Shown here: piece after piece, positions 12,663 through 24,742 of the stretch
Layout of the letters: each line of letters starts with the position of its first letter
Numbering within the stretch: the first letter of the stretch is position 1
The notes under the pieces: generated by a model
What the model was told of the DNA's origin: nothing
The model's input: the letters and a program-made list of their open reading frames with translations, nothing else
The model's database searches: none
Assembly (NCBI GenBank): GCA_907165065.1
Contig: OU015528.1
Location: forward strand, 44,197,515-44,261,514
Source: Caprimulgus europaeus
Taxonomy: Eukaryota; Chordata; Aves; Caprimulgiformes; Caprimulgidae
Direction of reading: 5' to 3'
Length of the DNA stretch: 64,000 nt
Made by a program: the position numbers and the translations under genes

Positions 12663-12796
12663 CTCCATTGAGATTCGTCTGTGTATCCGGTTTCTGAGAC
12701 AAACACCTGTGGGAGACTGAACTTCATCAGATGATGTTCCAGAAGCTTGGTCACTTTCACCATCTGACCCCATTTTCAGATTTTCATGAACAATAT
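12663..12796 (-). CDS. CDK17: CDK17 exon 4 (cyclin-dependent kinase 17, residues 95-139)
   Basis: This 134-bp exon is bounded by an AG acceptor (12797-12798) and a GT donor (12661-12662). It begins in phase 1, completing Asp95 with the G left by exon 3, and ends in phase 0 after Met-Glu139. The translation contains [26 protein letters not shown] and [13 protein letters not shown]. It is characteristic of the N-terminal extension shared by the PCTAIRE kinases CDK16, CDK17 and CDK18, and as I recall it the sequence equals human CDK17. RRIS (Ser137) fits a basic-directed (PKA-like) phosphorylation site, and SP at about residues 122-123 is a proline-directed site. These roles are inferred from motif and family, not shown here. 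The internal Met102 could serve as an alternative start, but I see no evidence that it does. The kinase domain is encoded further left, outside the window. Confidence 0.96.
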
Positions 12797-15700
12797 CTTA
12801 AAAATAATCCAAAGAATTGAAAACAGTTAATCAGTATTCCACCAAACATCTCTCTTGTACAGATGGAAAACAACAAATCATTATTGTGCACTGGGTTATA
12901 TGGCAGAGTCAAAGACTCATCACAGTCATGGTAGTCTTGATACACTTTTAATGGCTCAGGAATCACAAAATAAACAGGATTACTTTATAGGACGTCTACA
13001 CAAACTTTATCATTATTTTTCTTATTTGGTTTGCAGCAGAGCTCAATTTTCCAAAACAAAAAGTCCAATTTTAATTCTTCTAAGCCACCCTACCCTCATG
13101 GCTTCCATTCCCAAACTCTCTCACTACTTCTTCTCTTTAAGCTCCTCTTTGATATAGAACATTACTGAGAATATTTAACATTATCAAATCACACTACCTG
13201 ATGTTAGTAATCTAAATGTATCTTCAGAAAGCTTTAAAAAACCTGAGATGTATAAGTACTATTTTCAGAAATGCCAAATATGGGAATTTCAGATATAAAA
13301 ACCACTGGCATGTGTGGAGGAAGGTGATGTATTTTGACTGTCTAAAGAGAGGCCTACAACATACAAGTGGATTCAGCAGAGGACATGATATTTAGGAGTA
13401 AATAACTGAAACTTGTGACCTTACAGAGGAATTTAGGTTAACAGACTGCTGGAGTTATATGTTGTAGGATCATAATGTCAACTGAAATTGGTACTTTTAA
13501 AACAATCCTGTAGATTCATGCACGCAAAAGACTTTGTGTATATTACGTATATACATATACATTACTTTTAAGTGCCACAGAATTCTCCAGATTTTGTAAA
13601 ATAAACACCATAATGAATGAAGAGAAGATCAAGGTGGTGTCATTAATAGCACAAAGAGCCAAATGAGTTGCAAAAGGACACACAATGGGAAACTGGTCAT
13701 ACAAGCAACTCACTATGAGTAACGCTCCATCATCACCTCTGAAATATTTGAACTCCAAATTACTAGAGATTAAACACCTACATATAAAGAAGGTGCTTAA
13801 AAATACACCAATTTCCCTGCCTTCTCCTGATCCTTGGTATTAAGCATGGTCTTGCACAGAGTAAAAGAGAAACTAAGGAACAAGTAAAACTCTCAGAACT
13901 CTACCCCTAAAAAATACTATTAGCAAAACACAGAGAGCTCAATTCAGCCTTACCACTGACATATCTGAAAATATTGAACATTTGCACAGTATTACAACAA
14001 TTGAAAAAAAAAAGGGGGGGAGAAAATCCAAGTTTTACCACTATCAACAACCATGAAAGCTGGATTTTAAGAAAAAAAGCCTTTAGGCCAATGTTTGGTT
14101 ATCAGTACATCTTCTAAAGTGTTTTACTAGTTTGGCTCACATAGAATCATGTAGACTTCAAAAGATCGAGTTCTTCCTCAGTACAAAGAATTTCCTTTTA
14201 CAGAAAACAGAATGGATACAAAAAGATTAACTCTTAAGGTATTGGCACCAAGTATTTTGACTCAAAATACTGTAATTAACACACAAATTAAGCATGCATC
14301 TCATGCACAAAGTGAATTTTCCAGCAGCAGTGTGGATCTAAATTGTATTTCAATTAAAAATTCACACTGCATCAGAATTTTTCCTGCAAGTCACACTCAG
14401 ATTTGGACTGAGTGAGAAAAAATAAGCTGCACTCCTTGCATACTAAGAAGAAATCTGTTTTCAAACAAGGTAAATACTCATCAGTGCTTCTAAAGGCATG
14501 ATAGTTTGAATCAGAGGAAAAGATTTTCAGAAAGTGGTCCCTAAAGATCAGACTTAACCTTAAGATAAGCAGACCAAGTGTGACTCCTTTTTGCCAAGTC
14601 TCTAAGAGATCTCTCATTCTTGTAATGACTTGACAGCTGTCTTTTTAAAAATCTCTAACTGTAGGAAATTATTTTTAGTAGAGTAAAAGTATTATTGAAA
14701 ACACTGTTTTGCAGCAAAGCTGTTATGCCCGCATTGCTGTATCTGGAAAAGAGGATATTCACCGTATCAGTTTTGTAATGAAGATTCCCTTTTAAAATAC
14801 TTTTCTGATAGGTCATGTAATGCATTTTAGCATTACAGCTCTCAAGATTCTATTTGCAAAATTAAGTGTAACAGCCACTAGCAATTGTTCCCCACTCTAT
14901 TTATGCTCATGTTAGTACAAGCCCATGCACTGGTACCCAAAATATACGTTGTTTGGAGAAGCTAGACAAAAGACAGTTATCTCGGCAACCTCACAAAATA
15001 AGACTGACAAAATTCAAGAATTATTCAATTTAAGCCATGGAGCAATTATATAATTTCTTTTTTAAAAAGACTGACATTAAAGTAATCATGTGATTCATAC
15101 TGTCATACTTCTTATCTTAAAATACAATGTTTAATTCACAAAAATGTATGTATTATGAAATTACTATTTTAAAATGACACTCCAAAGTGCAATGCTCAGA
15201 ACAACAGCATCCTAGTTGACAAAGATATTTCTTCTACTAAGAAGACCACCTGTGCAATAATACACAGCTAAGGAATATTTCAAGAACTAACACAAACCCA
15301 TATATTTGCTGCTGGTGACATAGCTACAAGGAAATTGTGCTCCTTATAAATCAGGAATGTAAAGACAAAGTGAGTTTGTACCACTCAAGTCTAAAAATGT
15401 AGTATTTCAGACTTAAGTAAGATGATGGCCAGTCTATTTTGAATTCTGCTGTGATATGATTAATTCTGGTAAGTCTGGATAACCTACATACCCATAACCA
15501 AAAGGGTTTAAGCAGGATACTGGCTGTAGCATTCAAAAATCTATCATTAAACACATGCCTGAATTTCTGATGGGCTAAATTCCTGACGGCTTCTATCTAT
15601 AAGGGTTTGCAGACTTTTAATTATATTCTAAATAGCGATACTTTAAAGCTTTATAAAAATACCTTGACTGTTATCACCTAATTAAAATGTGTTCTTTTAT

Positions 15701-18700
15701 TTTATTCCATTAAAGAGGCATTAGCAGAGCCTTGTGCTCATTATTTTAATAGCATGAACCCAGGAATAAGGCATTAACCTAGTCATTTTAATAATTTTAC
15801 ACAGGTGCGTGATGTTAATATTTGATTAAGGAATGATGAAAATCAGGTAAATGCTTCCTTAATTTCACTAAGCTTTTCTATAGGCAAGTTCACCTGCCCC
15901 AAAGCCTGCTTGTATGGTCTTCAGAGGTTTTAATGGTTCAATAATTTATTGAATTGCTTTCACTGAATACCAAAGCCATTCTCTTACACAGATGTTTATT
16001 TTAATGTACTCTACATATCTAATTAAATAGCCAGTATGGCCGTGTAATGAAAAGCTGTAGGTGACTGCAATATAACAGGAAAACTATGTAAGTACATTTG
16101 AAAGAAAAGGCTGTCCTCATTTCAGCTTTAGGGAATGCACCACAAAAGAAATTCATACAGGGAACCTACAGTGCAGCAAATAAGAACTCCTCCAAGTGAT
16201 CTAAAATAATATCCACTAATTAGTCAGGAGTGAGTCAGACTGCATGATCTTTCCACCTTATTTCAAATGATTAGAAAAATGATCATGTGACTTGCTTATT
16301 GGATTCCTTCCAAGGTGCACCTTTCCAAAGCTGAAGTGGCTACATTTTATGATTAGTTTCACTAAAAACGATTCAAATTGAGGAAGGCAAGAGCGAGAAA
16401 TTGCCTTTGCTGTTAACATTATCAATCTATGAAAGCTGTGTGGGAACATCATTCCTTTCAATTTCAACATTTATGACAAAGAAACAAACACTCTCTATAA
16501 CTGCATCAAAACAACTGCCAAAAGCAAGGATAAACTCTGCCCTGGCTGCTACTGAGATTCACAAGAAGAGTTAGCTTCATCTCCACGCTGGCCACAGTTG
16601 GCTTTGCATATTGCACTGCTTTTATCACCAGTGCTCCCAGTAATATAAGCATGGAATGAGGACTTGGCTCTGCATTCAGCCAGGTCGGGTCTAAACAGGG
16701 TTTATTAGCTCTGGCTCCATCATGGACTGCAGTGGTTAAATGTTTCTGGAAGTACAAGGCTTTAGAGGCAGTATCGATATACGTGAACAAAAGAAAAACC
16801 TCACTAATCTTCATCCTCATCAGTGGCATGGCTGATTCACTATTTGGCCTGAAAGTCATCTACATTATTTAAAATCATCATAGTAATTAAATACTAAATT
16901 AAAAATTACAGATAATAAAGATGTTTCCAAGTAGAAATTATTTAAAAAATATTCTGGGATTTTACACTTGACCACAACAGCAGGAACCCATGTTCAATGC
17001 TCAGAAAACAAACAAAACTCAAAACCCCTCCTGGGCTTCTCAGCCAATTTTTATATCGATAATCTCATTCAAAAGCAAGTAGCAAGAAAATGCTCCTATG
17101 GCAGGTCTCATTTTAATCTGGTTTTTAACCAAATAACCATCCTTTAACTGTCATCATTTTGTGGTGTTTCAAGGATATCTCTCTGACAGCATTCTTCCAC
17201 CACTGGAATAGAGGAAAAAGTGGAAAGAAAAGATGATGAATGAAGAACACAAAGGAAAAAAAGCCTCATATAATGTGGAATAATTAACCATTTCATTTTT
17301 GTCATTATCCCAACAGACAAAAAAAAACCTCAGCATCCTGTTGAGTAATAGCCATTCTCGCACAGCAGGAACAAAAGGAGGAGAGATGTGAAGAAGGAGC
17401 AGAAAGAGCATTAGTAATTATGCTTGTATGTGCTTGTACATGTGTTATCTACCACTAGGGAGAAGTAGCTTACATTTTCATCATGAGAAGTAAAAAAACC
17501 AAAGGCATCATTAATAGCATCATTGCATCCAAAGCAAAAACAGGTGTTTAACATATGCATGCATACACTCAGAAATCTACTCCATACTACTTAAACAAAA
17601 TTACAAATTCTACAAGAATCTGTAGCTATTTAAAATGTTATTTTAACACTTCCTAAAGACTAACATATTAAAATTATGAGTGTAATTTAAACACTTAATC
17701 ACCTGTAAAACTTGATCACCTAAAAAAGAAATAAAACAAATAGCATTCTTCCGCATTACTTATATATTAGTATTTTTTTCAGGTAAAAAATAAAGAGAAA
17801 ACTAGAAAATAATTTTTAAAAAACAAAAATTGTTGATTAATTTTCCTTTCGCAAAGCTGATGTGAAATTGAGTAAAATACTGAAGAGGAATAAGTTACTA
17901 GTAAATTTACATTTTAAAATGCTATAGACTGTTTTTAAGGGCAACACACAAGAGCAAGAGTACAGAAGTATAAATCTCTGCTGTTCCTGTACACAGTTTA
18001 TATGCATCTGATTTGACCAATAATCCATAAAAGACTAAATATTCCTAAACAGAGATTCATTTAAGTACACAGCTATTTTTTTCTTTTAAAACTTAGTCTT
18101 CCTGTCAGATTCTTGGCAACTTAAGCAAAGATTGGTCAGGCAAAGAAAAAAATTAAAGCGTACAGGACTTGAGCAAAATAAGGAATTGATATAGTAGTCA
18201 AAATGTGCACACTAAAACCTATTTTCTTCTGTGATAACAACAGCTGCTAAAGCCCATTCAAGAGGACAGAATTCTTTTTTCAGTTTGACTTGTAGTACAA
18301 ACAGTAAAAAGGCAAGGTTTTGATGAGTGACGTTACAGCAGTGGAGGTTATAAGTGGTTTAGCTACTATCTTGAAGACTCATAGCTTAATCTTGAAGGAT
18401 ATCAGTTTACTGTACACTGCTAAAGGAGGGCAGAAGATTGAAAAATTCATTAAATTCTAATTAAGCTGTGACTTGCTCTCATTTTCTAGTATCAATTAAT
18501 TAAGCAAAATTTAAAATAACATAAAAGCAGGGTAAAACATTAACAGTGACTGGAGGCAGCAATGACAAATTACTTGAAGGAGAAGAAAAAAATTTTTCCT
18601 AAGTGATTTGCCCCACAGAACCAGAAATAAAGCTTGAGACCACAACAAAAAGATAATTATAGTTGAGTGGCCTTAATTTATCACTCAAAAAAGCAATTTA

Positions 18701-19123
18701 TTTCTTATAGTAATGGAAAGTCTAAGTAATACATCCTTTACAATAATTCCTTTTAAATTCCACAGGTAGGATGATTATCCTGTACTTTTATCATATTCAA
18801 TTTATTGTAGAATGCTTAACTGAGATGGACACACAGGGTTCTTGCAAAGTATTAAGAAAGAATATTTTGTAACTTTTGTAACTTTGCAACTTGTCAAAAA
18901 TTCATGAGTGACTTCTGTGTGTTCTTGTAATGACTTTCTTCCTGAAAATCTTAAGACACATTCAAGTATCTTAAAAGAAGTTTCTCCAACAACCTCAGAA
19001 AAAAAATACTGCATTCCTAGAGATTTATTAAAGCATTAGAATAACTGTATCTCTTGCTAAGAATCAATACAGACATTATTCTTCATAGAAAAAGGAACTT
19101 AAACAAACAAGGTAGTAAATTAC
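12797..19123 (-). other. CDK17: CDK17 intron 3 (6.3 kb)
   Basis: This intron runs from the GT at 19123-19122 to the AG at 12798-12797 on the minus strand. The donor context is TAG|gtaatt. The acceptor is preceded by a T-rich stretch and a plausible branch-point segment (TTAAC/ACTGAT near 12825-12835). I recognise no mobile element in it. Inside are a 117-codon unexplained open frame on the minus strand (16506-16859) and an AT-rich stretch near 15630-15900 that resembles conserved non-coding sequence. Otherwise I see nothing but AT-rich intron. Confidence 0.9.
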
Positions 19124-19288
19124 CTAATCTGCTCCCATTTCTGGGCATTGCCATGAAAGAGCCGAGGCTGCCCCCTATGACGCTATGTGGTCTCCGTAAA
19201 GGGGGCTTCTTGAAAGATCCTGTGTACTGGTGGAGAAATGAGTGCATGCTGTGAGACGTTGGAGGCCTGCCATTCTTCACAATAGGCT
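19124..19288 (-). CDS. CDK17: CDK17 exon 3 (cyclin-dependent kinase 17, residues 40-95)
   Basis: This exon is 165 bp, with acceptor AG at 19290-19289 and donor GT at 19123-19122. It starts in phase 1 (completing Glu40) and ends in phase 1 (first base of Asp95), so it is symmetrical and could be skipped without a frameshift. The translation begins PIVKNGRPPTSHSM, passes through LHQYTGSFKKPPLRRPHSV and ends MAMPRNGSRL. This is the CDK17-specific part of the N-terminal extension, which is poorly conserved in its paralogues and identifies the gene as CDK17 rather than CDK16 or CDK18. The segment is rich in Ser, Pro and basic residues and is probably disordered. The acceptor is unusual: the 40 bases before it are not pyrimidine-rich. 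Reading through the donor adds about 13 codons of intron before a stop. Confidence 0.96.
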
Positions 19289-19357
19289 CTATAATTCACA
19301 AGGATCAAAATATTCATTCCCACAAGCAAGTAGCAGTGTCAGGAACATGCCAGAAGG

Positions 19358-19377
19358 AAAAAAAAAAAAAAAAAAAA
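19358..19377. repeat. Poly-A tract (20 bp)
   Basis: Twenty consecutive A, followed by an A-rich stretch (GAAAAAAC). On the minus strand this is a T20 tract 70 bases upstream of the exon 3 acceptor. It is too far away to be the usual polypyrimidine tract, but the acceptor itself lacks a good one. Confidence 0.9.
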
Positions 19378-20150
19378 GAAAAAAACAGTTACTAGACAGG
19401 AAATCACCACTCTGGTAAGATTCTCTTTCATACTAACCACAGATCATAATACTACTGTCATTTCTCTATTAACCAATTAATTCATAACATGGTATTAAAT
19501 ATTACCCAAATTTCATTTTATTATATTCTGCCACTCTGCTGCTGGATCAGTAAATAAACTGAATAAACAGTCTAAAAATGTGAATAAAACCAGAACATAG
19601 CTTTTAATATCAATTTAATTTTGTTCTTCTGAATTAATATATTGTCTTATTGAACAATGTTTTATCTTTACTATAATTTAAATAGACCAGCTGTTAGATC
19701 AACTCACATAATGAGCAAATTCAACCACGAGCCTTTAGAAATATTCTCCCTCTCAAAATTCTTGAGGATCACTATTAGCAAGGCCTAGCTACTGGAAGTT
19801 CTTAGAAGGTAACATACCCGTCTATACGCACCAGAGCTGTCATGCCATAATTAAGGTTATTAACTTAGAGGATATCAGAATAATTAAGTATTCAAGTAGT
19901 TATTTTGGCTTTCTATAGGATTGTGTCTCAAACAGTTCACTGTACCTAGACTGAAAACCAGGATTGTAAGATGTTTCTTTAAATTACTAATACGGATAAA
20001 CACTTTCTAAAAATTAAACATTAGAAATTTTAAAATCTTAATATACAAATGAGCACAGAAATCCAGTGTTTGTGTTCTCTCAGCAAGCCTGACTCTGTAT
20101 ACGTGAACTAACACTCGAGGATTGCCATGGTATTAGAAGCAATTATCTCT

Positions 20151-20164
20151 AAAAAAAAAAAAAA
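20151..20164. repeat. Poly-A tract (14 bp)
   Basis: Simple homopolymer in intron 2, with no recognisable element attached. Confidence 0.9.
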
Positions 20165-21699
20165 GAGGATTTTTTACCCCAACAAGAAGCAGAACAGATG
20201 TCAGCTTGTACTGATTCTCACAAAACCGGACTTACCAGAATCACTGATGAAGTCATTCATACAAAAAACTAAAGAAGAGATACTTTCACTTCAGAAAATA
20301 TACCCAGAGGTGAGAGTTACCTGGCAACTACATACAAACACTGTCCTCCTACTAGGAAAAAGACCAGAACATGTGCCAAATTAACACTTTAGATTCAACT
20401 AATTTTATTTTTCCATCATTTGATTCTTATTACCATTACAGATACCTGTTGTTTGGTATTATTTGGAAGACAGAAAAGGCAGCAGCCTTGCATTGAGCAA
20501 CTGTAGTGCAAGTGCTGCTGGATGGTGTGGCACCTCCTGAGGCGTCTCCCAGGGTGTAATGCAGCCAGGATCCGCTCAGAGCTACACTCACGCCTACTGG
20601 GACAGGGAGCAATTTGGGATGCTATTTCATCACTCTGACATATTCCCACATGCAGGGACTCCAAAATCTTGTTTTCCCTTCCAAAGTAAGATAAGAATAA
20701 TATAGGTAGGAGAATTTCTTATATGGAAAGAAGAATTTCAATGGTGAAGGAAAAGAACAGCAACAAATACCCAACAACCTAAGGAAATCAGGACCCTGAA
20801 GAGGAGTCTCTCCTTCCCAACATGTACAAAAACCTTTTGAATATATTATTGTGATTGGTCTGAAGCAAAGAGACAGAAGTATGCAAACAGAACTACCCAA
20901 GGATGGGCCACTGATTTTAAAAATAATTATGAAAGGATTTTTTTGCATATAGACATGAATAATAAGACAAAAAAATCACTTTAACTCACAGCTGCTGCAG
21001 GGGAAAAAAATAAAAGCTCAACAAAAAATACTTCAGGCAGAAAACAGAATGTGAAAGGATATATCAACACTACTATGAACTTGCTTGTATCTTTCAATTA
21101 GCATCCTTCATAAACACAGCTCCAAAGTGGGTGAACATGAGAAAAAATACACCATACATCCATGCGTACATTCATGAAGTACAATCAAGTCTCTTCGCCT
21201 TCAAAAATCTGCACACTTCTGTCCCAAATAATTATTTCTGTTTCTAATATGTTGCATCATCCCTTTTAATTTAAGAGTGGTTATTGGCTTCCTTGTTGTG
21301 CGCCTTCAACAGCAGATTTATCCTACAGCAGCAGGCAGCAAATTCTTCATCAATTTTTGACTAGAATCCACTGTTTCCATATGCCAGGAAACAGGTTCAC
21401 ATACAGCACAACTACTGCTTTTACTTTTCATATATTAAAATTTGCTTTTTAACTCTCTCACTGATCTTTGGTTTGAATTTGATCTAGTTTCTAGACTAAA
21501 ACCCTCACACTGGGTTTACACACAGTGCTGAACAAATGAATGGTAATGCTGAAAATCCAAATACCTGATGAGTACATGGGTTGTTCTGTTGAGACAGTCA
21601 TCGCTGCTCATACCTATGATGCTTGGTGGGATTTAGTGCCTAGTTTGAATAATTTTAAAGTTACTACTTCATTTATATTCCTTATATAAGTAATAAATA

Positions 21700-21732
21700 A
21701 TATATATATATATATAAAAAAATATATATATA
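21700..21732. repeat. (AT)n microsatellite with A7 interruption
   Basis: Alternating AT from 21700, a short A run around 21716-21722, then alternating AT again to 21732. It is likely polymorphic. Confidence 0.9.
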
Positions 21733-23954
21733 AAAGCATGTAATTCTATCTCATTTTAATTGTTTCTAAAACTAATTTTTATGAAAAAAGAGATCCAATT
21801 CAAAGAGACATGTTTTCTGGGAAACAGAACTCTCTTTCCTTTGACCAAGCCCTGCTACATGAAGTAAAGCAAAAGTCCCTCGGTTTCTTCTGTTTTGAAG
21901 CCGTAGTAATAAACCTAAGAAGAAAGTTCTCTGATACTTTTTTGTCAGTATGGAAATGTACTGCTAAAAATCACTCCAATATTTCTTAGCTCTGCCACTA
22001 GTGTCAATAGCCTTAGGCTTTAAGCAAAGAGCTGAGACAGACTGATCTTCGGTAACTGAAAATGCATCTCCCGTGGCAAGATTATTGTCTCGCACACACA
22101 AAGGCAAATTCAGCATCAAAGTAAACATTACTTCTCTCATCCCGAGGATAAACTGAAGATGCCAGGATACATCTCAACAAAGGCTGGAGAAGCACCAAAA
22201 GCCATAAGGCTAGAAGTGGAACTCTGCCTGTGGACGTCCTGGCTGCCCATACCCACCATTATACAGCGCGGTGGCCGAGGATTCCAGTATCACTAACCAC
22301 ACTGGAGTGTACGCACACATGGGGACTACAGCTGCATTCACAGAGCAGAGCGTTGATAATTTCCCTTGTATGTTACAGCTTTTGTCTACTCATGCTAAAA
22401 TTAATCTGTCTCCATGAACTGTGTAGCATGTAAAAAAGGCCAGAGTTTATGAATACACTGAATAGCTAAGCAGAGATTTTTGTTTATTATCACTAACATC
22501 ACACTGTGATGAAGACAGATGATTATTTTTTAAAAATTGTTTTCCTTATGGCACTAGTAGATTTGCACATATTTTACAATTTAAAACAAAATTCCTAAAA
22601 TATCCTAAAATATGGAAAGTACAGCCCAAATATAAACATAGATAACATTAATAAGCAAACAGCAAATTTATATAGAAATGAAAGACAAATGTCTGACATA
22701 AAAAGATCAAATTATATAGAAATAAATTTTGCCATCATAGACAACTATTATCTTCCTGCATTGTCATAAGTAGTGTTCTAAATTACAGAGTCCATTATAA
22801 AATTTAGCAACAATAATTTAGGTCATGTAGTAGGACAAGCATATCTAACAACACACAATAAAATAAAAGTTACAAAACCTCTCAGATAACTAGTATACTT
22901 CTGACTAAGTAAGGTATTAATAGTACTTGCTTACAAATGTGTTTTTTCTTTTTAAATCCTAGTGCACATTAATTCACAAAAAAGGAGGGATCATATGACA
23001 TTTTATCATGGTAAAACGGTCCGGAAAAGTATTTTTGTTATATGCAGTTAAGTTTGCACTGTTGTATGCCAGAAACTTTTAAGGAAATGTTCACATGAAT
23101 TCTTCATTGTGTGCTGCCTGCTTCCTGCAAACGTGACAATACTAGCTAAGAACTGGCACAAATAATGAAAATGATCAAGCAAACTCTTGCTGGAAATTAA
23201 TTTACAAGACTGTTTATTTTTGTACATTTATGAGATACAAGATTTAAAGAAAGTGCTTTTTTAAAAAGTGTTTATCTCCTTCTGTTTGAAGATCCTGAAG
23301 TACTTATTTGAAAGTTACAATTTCATTTAAATCACTTGAAAAAAAATCTTTTTCAGGATTATTAGTACGTTGAATCACTACACTTAAAAGGTAATGCTGC
23401 AGTTTTTAAGGTGTGAATTTAGTGCAACTGCTTCATCCTAAATAAGATGATTCAAAACTCTAAGTTAAAAGCCCTTACTATATACATCTATAAACTGGTT
23501 CTTGTAATTTTATCTCTCTGATTATAGGTTTGGTTTGTCTTTAAAAAAACGTTTCCCTACATAAAACTCACAAACAATCTTTATCTTACTGTCACTGTTC
23601 TTGGTAAATATAACTCAGTAACCACTCAAAGGCTTAGCTGACATGACAGAGGTGTTTCCAGTAGCACAGTATTCATGGTGCTACTGGTTTAATACTCAGC
23701 CACAGCCAAAATAAATGATAGAAATTAAGAGGGAAGAAGAAAAACACCAGAAAATCAGTATGCCACTACGCAAGTGTACGGATCTACTGCACTTTTAGTA
23801 TCATGCACAGTTCTGATCTTCCTCTCCCAAACAGATTAAAATTGCAGAAGTATGACACAATCCACAGAGGAGGGCACCTAGGAATCAGCTGCATCCATCA
23901 GCTCCGCTAGCATAAGGGTGAGGGTCAGTGAAAAGCCAGCCGTGGCAGGTTGCA

Positions 23955-24215
23955 TGTGGCACACAGAAGCGGTTCTTCACACCGTGCAGTCTGTGGCAAC
24001 TCCTCACCACAGGACGTTACGATTGTCAGAAGTTTAAAAGACTCAAGGGGAGACTGAACAAGCAATTTGCTCAGGGTTACTCACGGCAGAGAGATTTGCC
24101 TAGTTCAGGAAGTCTCTGAACTAGAAATCGGTACAGTACCCTGGGGAAACGCTGTTACATTTTGGGCTCTAATCTTCGACTTGCCCTTAAATGTCATCCT
24201 CAGAGATTGGAGAAA
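23955..24215 (+). mobile_element. Ancient LINE (CR1-like) 3' remnant
   Basis: One frame here (within 23928-24119) contains FFTPCSLWQLL, then KFKRLKGRLNKQFAQ and DLPSSGSL. This resembles the C-terminal end of old CR1-related reverse transcriptases found in reptiles and birds, where a segment of the form LWNSLPxDVV is followed by FKRxLD. The downstream part (CAGGAAGTCTCTGA near 24102-24117, then GGGGAAACGCTG near 24140-24152) matches the non-coding 3' part of the same type of repeat as I remember it. The similarity is recalled, not searched. The copy is heavily decayed and its boundaries are approximate. It is antisense to CDK17. Confidence 0.5.
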
Positions 24216-24705
24216 AGCCAGGCAGAACTCCAGCCGCCCTTACGGTGCAAGACTTCTGCAGCACCTGAGCAGTTTGCTCATGTTGGCTCCTGCTGGCACA
24301 ACCACTCCAGTAAGGGCCTTATTACTTATTTACCTCTAGCTCTCATTCCTCACTCTGCTCTATAAACTGTAATTCCAAATTTACACAATTTGTGAATACA
24401 AAAAGCAAGCTGAAAGACACTTAGTGGTTCTTTTCTAATTGTATTTGGTCAGTTGTATTATATTCTTATTTTGGCTGCAAAACACTTCCTCTTTCATGGA
24501 ATGTCAGCTGAATTCTTAAATTTCTTGTGAAACCTACTAAACTTTCAAGCAAATCTGGTCTTTAAATGTGAAAAAAGTTAACAGAAACATACTGAATGAG
24601 AATATTTATAAATATTATACTGGTGTACAGGATGAACACATTGTTTTCTTTTCAATGTCCCTAAACACTTCTTGAAATATTAATGTCTTGTCTTTTTAAA
24701 ACATT

Positions 24706-24742
24706 TATATATACACACACACATATACACACACATATATAC
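24706..24742. repeat. TA/CA mixed microsatellite
   Basis: Alternating TA and CA dinucleotides (TATATATACACACACACATA type) in intron 2, likely variable in length. Confidence 0.9.

Noticed and set aside
14138-14175. Short stretch resembling the antisense CR1 tail (CATAGAATCAT, then AAAAGATC and GAG)
   Set aside because: Only about 35 bp with gaps. Too short to separate from chance.
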